DNA of 64,000 nt. Origin: Rhodanobacter sp. FW104-R8 (GTDB lineage: Bacteria > Pseudomonadota > Gammaproteobacteria > Xanthomonadales > Rhodanobacteraceae). A program made the position numbers and the translations under genes. The DNA is taken from positions 116,019 to 180,018 of the forward strand of contig NZ_LVJR01000028.1 of the NCBI RefSeq assembly GCF_001617365.1, read 5' to 3'. A model generated the notes under the pieces. That model searched no databases. It saw nothing but the letters and a program-made list of their open reading frames with translations, and was not told the DNA's origin. Below, one piece after another: positions 8,324 through 18,036 of the stretch (the first letter of the stretch is position 1; each line of letters begins with the position of its first letter).

Positions 8324-9232
8324 ATGCCCTTCCATCGCCTGCTGCCGGTGCTTGCCGCGCTCCTGTTGAGCGCCTGTTTCCACGCCAGCAAGCCCGCGCC
8401 ACCGCCGGTCGTGGCGCCGGCGCCGGTGAAGCTGAAGATCGGCCTGGCGCTCGGCGGCGGCGCGGCGAAGGGCTTCGCGCACATCGGCGTGATCAAGATG
8501 CTGGAGGCCAGTGGCATCCACCCGGACGTGGTCGCCGGCACCAGCGCCGGCAGCGTGGTCGGCGCGCTGTACGCCAGCGGCATGGATCCGTTCGCGCTGC
8601 AGCAGACCGCGTTCGGCCTGGACGAGGCGAAGATCCGCGACGTGCGGCTGTTTTCCGGCGGCCTGGTGCGGGGCCAGGCGCTGCAGGACTACGTCAACCA
8701 GCTGCTGCACAGGCAGCCGATCGAGCAGCTGAAGCTGCCGTTCGCCGCAGTGGCCACCGAGCTGGAAACCGGCGCGCGCACGATGTTCGTGCGCGGCGAC
8801 ACCGGCCGCGCGGTGCGCGCGTCGTCCGCGGTTCCCGGCGTGTTCGAGCCGGTCGAGATCCGCGGCAAGCACTACGTCGACGGCGGTGTGGTCAGCCCGA
8901 TCCCGATCGATGCGGCGCGCCAGCTCGGCGCCGACTTCGTGATCGCGGTGGACATCTCCGCCGCGCCGGACGGCAGCAACCCGCAAGGCATGGTGGGCAT
9001 CGTCGGCCAGTCCATCGCCATCATGGGCCGGCAGCTGGCCGCGCAGGAAAGCGCGCGCGCCGACGTGGTGATCCGGCCCGACCTGCGCGGCATCGGGCCC
9101 ACCGATTTCGAACAGAAGAACCAGGCCATCCTGGCCGGCGAGAAGGCCGCACTGGCGGCGATCCCCGCGATCCGCGCCAAGCTCGCCGCGCTGACGGCAA
9201 CGCGCCAGGCCGCCGCCACCGCCGCGCGCTGA
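8324..9232 (+). CDS. Patatin-like phospholipase family lipoprotein
   Basis: 302 residues. The N-terminus is a lipoprotein signal with lipobox LLSAC (Cys18), so the protein is probably membrane-anchored in the envelope. The patatin domain shows the oxyanion loop LALGGGAAKGFAHIG (~41-55), nucleophile motif GTSAGS (Ser74) and the DGG motif with Asp186, giving the Ser-Asp dyad. It probably hydrolyses lipid acyl esters. The start is the methionine of the signal peptide. It follows the repeat region after fbp and precedes the S9 peptidase gene. Confidence 0.9.
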   Translation: MPFHRLLPVLAALLLSACFHASKPAPPPVVAPAPVKLKIGLALGGGAAKGFAHIGVIKMLEASGIHPDVVAGTSAGSVVGALYASGMDPFALQQTAFGLDEAKIRDVRLFSGGLVRGQALQDYVNQLLHRQPIEQLKLPFAAVATELETGARTMFVRGDTGRAVRASSAVPGVFEPVEIRGKHYVDGGVVSPIPIDAARQLGADFVIAVDISAAPDGSNPQGMVGIVGQSIAIMGRQLAAQESARADVVIRPDLRGIGPTDFEQKNQAILAGEKAALAAIPAIRAKLAALTATRQAAATAAR

Positions 9233-9316
9233 GCGCGGCCGGCCGTGCCTTCCCGCACTTGGCGCGGGTGATGCCCGGGCTGTAGCGTCGGGTTTTCCCC
9301 ACGCCGGAATCCCCCC

Positions 9317-11374
9317 ATGCCGAAACGCGCGTACCTGCCCGCTCCCTTGCTGCTGCTGGCCCTTGCGCTGGCGCCGCCCGCCTTCGCCGCCGCACCTGCG
9401 GTCGACCCGCGCATCGAGCAGGTGCTGGCCCAGCTGGGCAAGGCGCAGTCGATCCAGGCGGTGGCGATCTCGCCGGACGGCAAGCAGCTGGCGTGGGTGA
9501 TCGAGCGCGACGGCAAGCCGGCGATCGAGCGGGCCGACGCCGACGGCCGCCATGCGCATCGCGTGAGCGCCGCGGCCAAGCCGGGCGAATGCGCCGAATC
9601 CGGCATCGCCTGGGCGCCCGATTCGCGCCACCTCGCCTTCATCGCCAACTGCCATGTCGACCTCACCAGCACCAGGGTCATGCAGAACGCCATTTATCTC
9701 GCCGATACGCGCGGCAACGGCGCGCCGGCGCGGCTGGCCGAGCTGCAAGGCTACGTGCGTTCGCTGCAGTGGACTGCCGACGGCAAGTCGCTCGGCTTCC
9801 TCTACGTGTCCGGCGCCACCCGCCACGCCAGCGCGGTGGCCGCGGCCAAGCCGGCCGCCGGCGAGATCGGCGTGAGCGGGGTGGAAGTGCAGCGCGTGGC
9901 GAGTCTCGACGTGGCCAGCGGCGCGCTGCACGAACTCACGCCGGCCAGCCTGTACGCCTACGAATTCGACTGGTCGCCGGACGGCTCGCGCATCGCCTAC
10001 ACCGCCGCGCCGCCGCCGGGCGACAACAACTGGTGGATCGCCAAGCTCTACGTGCAGCCGGCGCAGTCCGGCGCCGACGCCCGCGTGCTGGTCGATCCCG
10101 CCGACGCCGCCAGCGGCTCGCTGCATGGCCTGCAGATCGCCCTGCCGCGCTGGTCGCCGGATGCGTCGCGGATCGCCTTCATCGGCGGCCTGATGAGCGA
10201 CCAGGGCGCCACCGGCGGCGACATCTACGCGGCAGCCACCGATGGCGGCACGCCGGTCGAACTCACCCCCGGCATCCGCGTCACGCCCGTGTGGCTGCGT
10301 TGGAGCGGGCCGCAATCGCTGCTGGTCAGCCAGGTCAGCAACGGCCAGAGCCAGCTGGCGGATTACGCCGTCACCGGCGACCGCGCGCAGCAGCAAGGTG
10401 TGCACTTCACGGTGCCGGCCAGCATCGGCGACGGCAGCGCGTCGATGGCGATGTCGCTGTCGGCCGACCTCAAGCGCATCGCGTTCGTGCAAAGCTCCTA
10501 CGCGACCGCCGCCGAAGTGCACGCCGGCGCGTTCGACCGCACGCCGCCGCCGGCGGTCACCGCGCTCAACGCCGCGCTGAAACCGGCCTGGGGCAAGGCC
10601 GAATCGGTGGAGTGGAACAACGAGGGCTTCCACGTGCAGGGCTGGCTGCTGTACCCGGCCAACTACGACGCGAAGAAGCGCTACCCGATGATCGTGGTGG
10701 TGCATGGCGGCCCGTCCAGCGCGGTGATCCCGCGCTGGCCCGGCGTCGGTTACGGCGGCGCGCCGCTGGCGGCCTTGGGCTATTTCGTGTTCATGCCGAA
10801 TCCGCGCGGCAGCTTCGGCCAGGGCGAGCGGTTCGTGCAGGCGAACCGCAAGGACTTCGGCCACGGCGACCTGCGCGACCTCCTCGCCGGCGTCGACGCG
10901 GTGGAGAAGAAGGTCCCGGTGGACGACCAGCGGCTCGGCCTCACCGGCTGGAGCTACGGCGGCTTCATGAGCATGTTCGCGCCCACGCAGACGCAGCGCT
11001 TCCGCGCCGTGGTGGCCGGCGCCGGCATCTCGAACTGGCAGAGCTACTACGGCCAGAACCTGATCGACCAGTGGATGCCGCCGTTCTTCGGCGCCAGCGT
11101 CTACGACGACCCGGCGGTGTACGCGAAGAGTTCAGCGATCAACTTCATCAAGCAGGTGAAGACGCCGATGCTGATCGTGGTCGGCGACCGCGACGCCGAA
11201 TGCCCGGCGCCGCAATCGTTCGAGATGTGGCACGCGCTGCGCGCGCAGGGCGTGCCGACCTCTCTGGTGGTGTACCCGAACGAAGGCCACCACTTCGTCA
11301 ACCCGGCGCACCAGCGCGACGTGCTGCAGCGGGCGCTGGCGTGGTTCGGAAAGTACCTGCCGGCCACTAACTAG
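9317..11374 (+). CDS. S9 family prolyl oligopeptidase-type peptidase
   Basis: 685 residues with a signal peptide ending near AFA-AAP. Residues ~30-420 form a WD40-like beta-propeller (repeated SPDG, APDSRH, SPDASRIAF blocks). The C-terminal alpha/beta hydrolase carries the nucleophile motif GWSYGGF (Ser546), an aspartate in VVGDRDAE (about Asp626) and histidine in NEGHHF (His658). It resembles exported dipeptidyl/acylaminoacyl peptidases that cut short peptides, probably in the periplasm. Confidence 0.93.
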   Translation: MPKRAYLPAPLLLLALALAPPAFAAAPAVDPRIEQVLAQLGKAQSIQAVAISPDGKQLAWVIERDGKPAIERADADGRHAHRVSAAAKPGECAESGIAWAPDSRHLAFIANCHVDLTSTRVMQNAIYLADTRGNGAPARLAELQGYVRSLQWTADGKSLGFLYVSGATRHASAVAAAKPAAGEIGVSGVEVQRVASLDVASGALHELTPASLYAYEFDWSPDGSRIAYTAAPPPGDNNWWIAKLYVQPAQSGADARVLVDPADAASGSLHGLQIALPRWSPDASRIAFIGGLMSDQGATGGDIYAAATDGGTPVELTPGIRVTPVWLRWSGPQSLLVSQVSNGQSQLADYAVTGDRAQQQGVHFTVPASIGDGSASMAMSLSADLKRIAFVQSSYATAAEVHAGAFDRTPPPAVTALNAALKPAWGKAESVEWNNEGFHVQGWLLYPANYDAKKRYPMIVVVHGGPSSAVIPRWPGVGYGGAPLAALGYFVFMPNPRGSFGQGERFVQANRKDFGHGDLRDLLAGVDAVEKKVPVDDQRLGLTGWSYGGFMSMFAPTQTQRFRAVVAGAGISNWQSYYGQNLIDQWMPPFFGASVYDDPAVYAKSSAINFIKQVKTPMLIVVGDRDAECPAPQSFEMWHALRAQGVPTSLVVYPNEGHHFVNPAHQRDVLQRALAWFGKYLPATN

Positions 11375-11461
11375 CCGATCCACGGCGCAAGCCTGGCCAA
11401 CGCAACCGGCGGCTTTTCATGCCGGACTCGCCTGGGTTGCGGCAGCCGCCGCAAATCATGC

Positions 11462-11497
11462 TTGACAAGCGCCAAGTGTATTGCTGTACTGATACAC
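11462..11497 (+). promoter_or_regulatory. Sigma70-type promoter and operator of the gntR-ABC operon; leaderless
   Basis: A consensus TTGACA (11462-11467), a 17-base spacer and TGTACT (11485-11490) place the transcription start about 7 bases on, at or next to the ATG at 11498. A perfect inverted repeat GTGTAT-N10-ATACAC (11476-11481, 11492-11497) overlaps the -10 box and abuts the start codon, as expected for an autoregulatory operator of the GntR-type regulator that follows. Confidence 0.75.
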
Positions 11498-11881
11498 ATG
11501 GATGCATCACTGCTCAACATACAACCCGCCGCCAGCGAGCCTATCTACCGGCAGATCGCGGAACAGCTGCGCCGGCTGATCGCCGGCGGCCAGCTAGTGC
11601 CGGGAGAGCTTCTGCCGTCGGTACGCGAGGTGGCCGCATTCCACGCGATCAATCCGATGACCGTGTCGCGTGCCTATGGCATTGCCGAAAGCGAGGGCCT
11701 GCTTGAACGCCTGCGCGGCAAGGGCATGACGGTGGCCGCCACGCGCCTCGCCAACCGGACCGAACACCAGCGCCTCGCCCTGCTCGAACCGCAACTGCAG
11801 GCACTGGCGCGTCACGTCGGTGAACTCGAACTGCCCGCCGAGCCGGTGCTGCGGCGACTGACCAAACTGCTGGGAGAGTGA
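11498..11881 (+). CDS. GntR family regulator, YtrA type
   Basis: 127 residues. An N-terminal winged helix (EPIYRQIAEQLRRLIAGGQLVPGELLPSVREVAAFHAINPMTVSRAYGIAESEGLLERLRGKG, read in parts) is followed by only ~50 residues, the short C-terminal arm of the YtrA subfamily. These regulators normally repress an adjacent ABC transporter operon. I chose the ATG at 11498 over the TTG at 11462 because the latter lies inside the -35 box. The next gene starts 1 base after the stop. Confidence 0.9.
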   Translation: MDASLLNIQPAASEPIYRQIAEQLRRLIAGGQLVPGELLPSVREVAAFHAINPMTVSRAYGIAESEGLLERLRGKGMTVAATRLANRTEHQRLALLEPQLQALARHVGELELPAEPVLRRLTKLLGE

Positions 11882-11882
11882 G

Positions 11883-12776
11883 ATGAACGCCATGCTGCGT
11901 GAAACGGAATCCGCCACCGCCCCACTCGCCGTGCGTGGCCTTGTCCATCGCTACGACGGCTGCAACGCGCTCGACGGGGTCGACCTGGTCCTGGAACCGG
12001 GCAGCGTGCTCGGCCTGGTCGGCCGCAACGGCGCCGGCAAGTCCACATTGATCCGCGTCATGCTCGGCCTGCTCGAGCCGCGTGCTGGCGAGGCGCGCGT
12101 GTTCGGTGAGCCGGCGCTGACGCTGTCCGACGCCGCCAAGGCGCGTATCGCCTACGTGCCTCAGCAGCCGGAGGCGCTGGCCTGGCTCAGCGCGCGTCAG
12201 ATGCTCGATTTTGTCGGCCGCTTCTACCCGCGCTGGGACAAGGTGTTCGCGAAGCACATGTTGGAGCGCTGGCAGATCCCGGAAAACAAGCTGCTGGCCA
12301 AACTGTCGCCGGGCGAGCGCCAGCGAGTGGACCTGATCCGCGCACTCGCCTCGCAGCCGGAGCTGCTGGTGTTGGACGAGCCGGCCGCGGCGCTCGACCC
12401 GGTGGCGCGCCGCGAGCTGTTGCGCGAGGTGGCGCTGCGCGCCGGCGACGCGGGCACCACCGTGCTGTTCTCCACCCACATCGTGTCGGACCTGGAACGC
12501 GCCGCCTCGGAGGTGGCGTTCTTGCACCAGGGCAGGCTGCTGTTCCGCTGCGGCGTGGACGACACCAAGGAACGTTATGCGCGACTGTGGCTGCCGGCGC
12601 GGATGAGCGCGGCCGCACCCGCGCAAAGCCTCAGCCGACACCGCCACGACGACGGCAGCCTTAGCTTGGTCGTCGAACGCGACTCCCGCGGCTGCTGGCC
12701 GGAAGCCGCCGAGCTGGCCGGCGCGCGCATCGACGCGCTGGGCCTGGAAGACCTGTTCGTGGAGATCGCTGGATGA
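11883..12776 (+). CDS. ABC transporter ATP-binding protein
   Basis: 297 residues. Walker A GRNGAGKST at ~48-56, Q-loop YVPQQPEAL, signature LSPGERQRVDLIRAL, Walker B LLVLDEPAAALDP and the H-loop FSTHIVSDLERA are all present, so the ATPase should be active. The C-terminal ~80 residues form an accessory region. It is an export-type ATPase downstream of a YtrA-type regulator, and its end overlaps the permease start by four bases (ATGA). Such operons often respond to cell-envelope stress. Confidence 0.93.
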   Translation: MNAMLRETESATAPLAVRGLVHRYDGCNALDGVDLVLEPGSVLGLVGRNGAGKSTLIRVMLGLLEPRAGEARVFGEPALTLSDAAKARIAYVPQQPEALAWLSARQMLDFVGRFYPRWDKVFAKHMLERWQIPENKLLAKLSPGERQRVDLIRALASQPELLVLDEPAAALDPVARRELLREVALRAGDAGTTVLFSTHIVSDLERAASEVAFLHQGRLLFRCGVDDTKERYARLWLPARMSAAAPAQSLSRHRHDDGSLSLVVERDSRGCWPEAAELAGARIDALGLEDLFVEIAG

Positions 12777-13747
12777 ATCTCGCACAGCTTTTGCAGATAC
12801 CCTGGTACTCGGCGCACCGCCAGCTGCGCTGGATGACTGTACTGGTGTTCGCGCTGTGCAGTGCAGGCGCGCTCGCGCTCGGCCTGCTCGCCGGTCGGCC
12901 GGATGCCTGGCGGGGCGCGGCGATGCTGTATGGCATCGGCCTGTTCTTCGTGTGGGCGTTCTTCCTGCCGCTCAGCCTGCTGCTGGCGATCGACGCCCGG
13001 CTGCTGCGCGTGCCGGGGGTGCAGTGCCCGATCCTCGCCAGCCTGTGCCTGTACGGCGCGCTGGGTCTCGGCTTGCCGCTGGCCGTGCTGGCACGGGCCG
13101 GGCAGCCGCTGCTGCCCGCCACCGCGTTGCTGGCCCTGCTCGGCACCGGCGGACTGCTGTTCGCGCTGATGCCGCGCTATCTCGCCATCGTGATCGGCCT
13201 GACGCCCTCGCTGCTCAACGGGCTGTGGCGCCATTTCGACCTGCCCGGCTTCACCGATCCACGCACGGTCGAGGTGATGCTGCTGCTGATCCCGGTGCTG
13301 TTGCTGTGCTGTGCCTGGCGCTGGCGACAGCTGCTGCGCGTGAGCAACGGCCAGGCAAGCGGCTGGAGCTCGCCGATGGTGCTGCAGTTCCGCAACGGCA
13401 GCTGGGGCCTCTGGAGCCAGGTCGGCGAGCAGCGCTTGCTGTGCCAGCGGCCGGGCTGGCTGCAGCCGGCCGTCGATCTGGATGATGTTGGCCCGACGCG
13501 GCCGCACCGCGCACTGCGGGTTGCGCTGGGCGGCTGGTACCTGCCGCTGACCCTGAGCAGCCACGTCCGGCAGCTGGCGCTGCTGCTTGGCATTGTCGCG
13601 GTACCCGTACTGTCGATCCTGCTGCTGGATTATCTCGGCCCGCACGATCGCGACAATACGGATCTACTGAAGGGTAGCCTGGTCGGCGGCCTCGGCACGC
13701 TCGGCGTGATGGCCGGGCCAATGATCAGCGCGCTGAGCCTGCTGTGA
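12773..13747 (+). CDS. ABC transporter permease, N-terminal part before an in-frame TGA
   Basis: 324 residues with about seven or eight hydrophobic segments and a soluble stretch at ~190-260. Its ATG overlaps the ATPase stop. The frame ends at TGA (13745-13747) in ...MISALSLL, but the same frame then stays open to 14248 and keeps coding membrane-protein-like sequence. The TGA is one C-to-T change from CGA (Arg). The natural product is therefore probably one permease of about 490 residues that is truncated, read through, or mis-sequenced here. Confidence 0.8.
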   Translation: MNLAQLLQIPWYSAHRQLRWMTVLVFALCSAGALALGLLAGRPDAWRGAAMLYGIGLFFVWAFFLPLSLLLAIDARLLRVPGVQCPILASLCLYGALGLGLPLAVLARAGQPLLPATALLALLGTGGLLFALMPRYLAIVIGLTPSLLNGLWRHFDLPGFTDPRTVEVMLLLIPVLLLCCAWRWRQLLRVSNGQASGWSSPMVLQFRNGSWGLWSQVGEQRLLCQRPGWLQPAVDLDDVGPTRPHRALRVALGGWYLPLTLSSHVRQLALLLGIVAVPVLSILLLDYLGPHDRDNTDLLKGSLVGGLGTLGVMAGPMISALSLL

Positions 13748-14248
13748 CTGGGCAAGCGCTGGCAGCGGGTGAACGGCGAACTGCCCCTGCTGGCACTGCT
13801 GCCCGGGCTGGGCGGGCACGCCCACGTCCGCTGGCAATTGCTGCGCGCCGCGCTCGGCCTGCCGCTGCTGATGCATGCGCTGGTACTGCTCCTGGTCGGC
13901 GTGGCCATGTTGTGCTGGCACGACCATGCGGCGATGCTGTCGTTCCTATTGTTGGCGCAGCTGGGTGCGGCCACGATCACCATGGCCGCCGTGCTCAACC
14001 TGTTCGGTGGCCGCGCGCTGCCGATCTGGGGCGCCGGCCTGCTGCTGACGATCGCGATCGCGCTGACCCTGCTCAGTATGCTGCTGCCCGTGCTGGCCTT
14101 GGGTCGCCACCCGTTGCATGGCGCGGCCTCGACACTGCCACCGCTGGTGCTGAGCTGGCTGCTGTTCGGCGCGGCAATGGTCTGGCTCGGCCGACGCGGC
14201 TGGCGTGGCATGCAGCGACTGCCGCATCCGTTCCTGGCGCAGCCCTGA
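13748..14248 (+). pseudogene. C-terminal continuation of the interrupted ABC permease
   Basis: Directly after the TGA, in the same frame, 166 codons encode LGKRWQRVNGELPLLALLPG followed by four to five hydrophobic segments and a basic C-terminal tail. The composition and topology continue those of the upstream part. A GTG at 13769 could in principle start it alone, but no ribosome-binding site is evident. I regard it as the detached 3' part of one gene. Confidence 0.7.
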
Positions 14249-14287
14249 GCCGAAGCCGCGGAGGGATGTCCATCCGCGGCCACCGCG

Positions 14288-15406
14288 TCAAAACAACTCG
14301 CCTTGCGGCGACGGTTTGCGCGGCGGCACGAAGCGCGAGGTTTCGAGGGTGAGTTCGCGGGCGCGGATGAAGCCGTGCTTGCGGCAGGCGACTTCGAAGC
14401 GGCGGCGCAGCAGGTCGGCGAACACGCCCTGGCCGTGCATGCGGGTGCGGAAGTCGCTGTCGTAGTCGCGGCCGCCGTTCATCTGCCGCACCAGGCTCAT
14501 CACGTGTTCGGCGCGCTGCGGCACGTGCAGGGCCAGCCATTCGCGGAACAAGGCTTTCAGTTCCCACGGCAGGCGCAGCGTGGTGTAGCCGGCGCAGCGC
14601 GCACCCGCTTCGTGCGCGCGTTCGAGTACCGCTTCCATGTCCTTGTCGTTCAGCGCCGGGATGATCGGCGCCGCCAGCACGCCCACCGGCACGCCGGCAG
14701 CGGCGAGCGCGGCGATGGCCTGGATCCGCCGGTGCGGCGCGCTGGCGCGCGGCTCGAGTTTCGCGGCGAGGTGGTTGTCCAGCGAGTTGACCGAGACGAA
14801 CACCTGCACCAGCTTCTCGCGCGCCATCGGCTGCAGGATGTCGAGGTCGCGCTCGACCAGCGCGTTCTTGGTCACGATGGTGCACGGGTGGTGGCATTCG
14901 GCGAGCAGTTCCAGCGCGGCGCGGGTCAGCCGCCACTTCTTCTCGATCGGCTGGTAGGGGTCGGTGTTGCTGCCGATATTGATGGGGCTGACCCGGTAGC
15001 CCGGCCTGGCCAGTTCCACGCGCAGCACCTCGGCGAGGTTGCCTTTGGCGCGGATCTTCGTCTCGAAGTCCAGCCCGGGCGAGAGGTTGAGGTAGCTGTG
15101 CGTGGGCCGCGCGAAGCAATAAATGCAACCGTGCTCGCAGCCGCGATACGGGTTCATCGCCTGCTCGAAGGCGATGTCGGGCGAGTCGTTGCGGGTGATC
15201 ACGCTCTTGGCGCGTTCCTCGGTGACCTCGGTGCGCGGGCGTGGCGCATCCCCGTCCAGCAGCGCGCTCTGCCAGCCGTCGTCCTCGGCCTGGTGGCGGA
15301 TATTCTCGAAGCGGCCTTCCGGATTGGAGGCGGCGCCGCGGCCCTTGAGCGGGCGCGTCGCGGGGAGCTGTTCCGGGGAGGTCGGCAATGGCGAGGAGCG
15401 ATCCAT
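14288..15406 (-). CDS. PA0069-family radical SAM protein
   Basis: 372 residues. The cluster-binding motif CEHGCIYCFARPTHSYLNL (CxxxCxxC) lies at ~91-98. The fold and the following residues match the spore-photoproduct-lyase-like PA0069 family, whose reaction is unknown. It is convergent with the permease and divergent from the small membrane gene at 15553. The N-terminal ~60 residues are low in conservation and proline/arginine-rich. Confidence 0.9.
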   Translation of the reverse strand: MDRSSPLPTSPEQLPATRPLKGRGAASNPEGRFENIRHQAEDDGWQSALLDGDAPRPRTEVTEERAKSVITRNDSPDIAFEQAMNPYRGCEHGCIYCFARPTHSYLNLSPGLDFETKIRAKGNLAEVLRVELARPGYRVSPINIGSNTDPYQPIEKKWRLTRAALELLAECHHPCTIVTKNALVERDLDILQPMAREKLVQVFVSVNSLDNHLAAKLEPRASAPHRRIQAIAALAAAGVPVGVLAAPIIPALNDKDMEAVLERAHEAGARCAGYTTLRLPWELKALFREWLALHVPQRAEHVMSLVRQMNGGRDYDSDFRTRMHGQGVFADLLRRRFEVACRKHGFIRARELTLETSRFVPPRKPSPQGELF

Positions 15407-15552
15407 CGGAGCAGTGTCGCGCGGCGACGTCTCAGTCGCCGCGACATCTTTTCGCGGCGTGATCCGGCGCGCGCCGGACGCGCCATGGCGACGCTATGAT
15501 GCGGCCGTCCGCCGCTGCCGGCGGCGCGCTTTCACCTGTCGGGGCTTACTTC

Positions 15553-15792
15553 ATGCGCTGGCTGCTGCTCGCCTTTACCGTGTTCGCGTTCATGCTGTGC
15601 TTCACCCGCCACGGCGCCGGCGCCTGGGGCTTCTGGCTGCTGGTCGGGCTGATCGGCGTCTTCGCCACCACGCTGGCCTTCGTGCAGGCGCGCATCGCCG
15701 GCAGCGCACGCGGGGACAGCCTGTCCGAGTACGACCTGAAGCGGCTGCGCGAGGGCAAGGTGCCGCTGAAGCACGAACGCCCGGATCGGTAA
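15553..15792 (+). CDS. Small two-helix membrane protein
   Basis: 79 residues from the ATG at 15553. There are two adjacent hydrophobic segments (LLLAFTVFAFMLCF and FWLLVGLIGVFATTLAFVQARI), then a charged tail (SEYDLKRLREGKVPLKHERPDR). Not assigned to a known family. An upstream ATG at 15496 would add 19 unlikely residues without a ribosome-binding site; the GGGG at 15540-15543 is a weak site for the chosen start. A GTAG-type repeat follows the gene. Confidence 0.6.
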   Translation: MRWLLLAFTVFAFMLCFTRHGAGAWGFWLLVGLIGVFATTLAFVQARIAGSARGDSLSEYDLKRLREGKVPLKHERPDR

Positions 15793-15803
15793 GGTACTGA
15801 CGG

Positions 15804-15873
15804 GTAGGAGCGCACCCTGTGCGCGATGCTCCTGGCCCGATTGGCCTCAAAGCATCGCGCACAGGGTGCGCTC

Positions 15874-15877
<4 letters not shown>
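15804..15877. repeat. GTAG-type REP pair (inverted, 27-base arms)
   Basis: Perfect inverted repeat: arm 15804-15830 begins GTAGGAGCGCACCCTGTGCG, and its exact reverse complement is at 15851-15877 around a 20-base loop. Each arm itself contains a short palindrome. The outer GTAG ends match the Stenotrophomonas SMAG/REP class moved by RAYT transposases. A near-identical copy is at 23410-23484. The right arm supplies the TAG stop of the neighbouring acyl-CoA ligase gene. Confidence 0.85.
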
Positions 15878-17577
<1,700 letters not shown>

Positions 17578-17699
17578 GTGGCCACCGACATCATGCCTCC
17601 ATATCCGTCACGATCGCTGCACACCGGCTCCCCCACGCTGGCCGCGACCTGGGTGGACAACGCGTCGACCCTGCCCCTTTGTCCAAACGGGAGTTCACG

Positions 17700-17960
17700 A
17701 TGACGGCAAGTGGCCTGATCATATTCCTCGTCATCGGCGCGATCGCCGGCTGGCTCGCCGGCATGATCGTCCGTGGTTTCGGCTTCGGCCTGCTCGGCAA
17801 CATCGTGGTCGGCATCATCGGTGCGTTTCTTGCCGGCTGGCTGCTGCCGACGCTGGGCGTCGGCTTCAGCCTCGGCGGCCCGATCCTCACCAGCATCGTC
17901 TACGCGATGATTGGCGCGATCGTGCTGCTGGTGGTGATCGGCCTGGTCAAGCGCGCCTGA
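17700..17960 (+). CDS. GlsB/YeaQ/YmgE family membrane protein
   Basis: 86 residues. Three glycine-rich hydrophobic segments (LIIFLVIGAIAGWLAGMIV, LLGNIVVGIIGAFLAGWLLP, SIVYAMIGAIVLLVVIGLV) match the transglycosylase-associated/GlsB family, small inner-membrane proteins often induced by stress. The ATG follows CGGGAGTTCACG, a fair ribosome-binding site. It is divergent from the acyl-CoA ligase and ends at a bidirectional terminator. Confidence 0.88.
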   Translation: MTASGLIIFLVIGAIAGWLAGMIVRGFGFGLLGNIVVGIIGAFLAGWLLPTLGVGFSLGGPILTSIVYAMIGAIVLLVVIGLVKRA

Positions 17961-17989
17961 CGGTTCATCCTGCCCATGGCGGCAAAGGA

Positions 17990-18017
17990 AAACGCAGCGG
18001 CGCGGGCCGCTGCGTTT
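17990..18017. terminator. Bidirectional rho-independent terminator
   Basis: Stem AAACGCAGCGG / CCGCTGCGTTT with a 6-base loop, flanked by A-rich and T-containing sides. It lies between the convergent GlsB-type gene and the MHS transporter gene and can serve both. Confidence 0.75.
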
Positions 18018-18036
18018 CCCCGTGGCACACGCGGGT

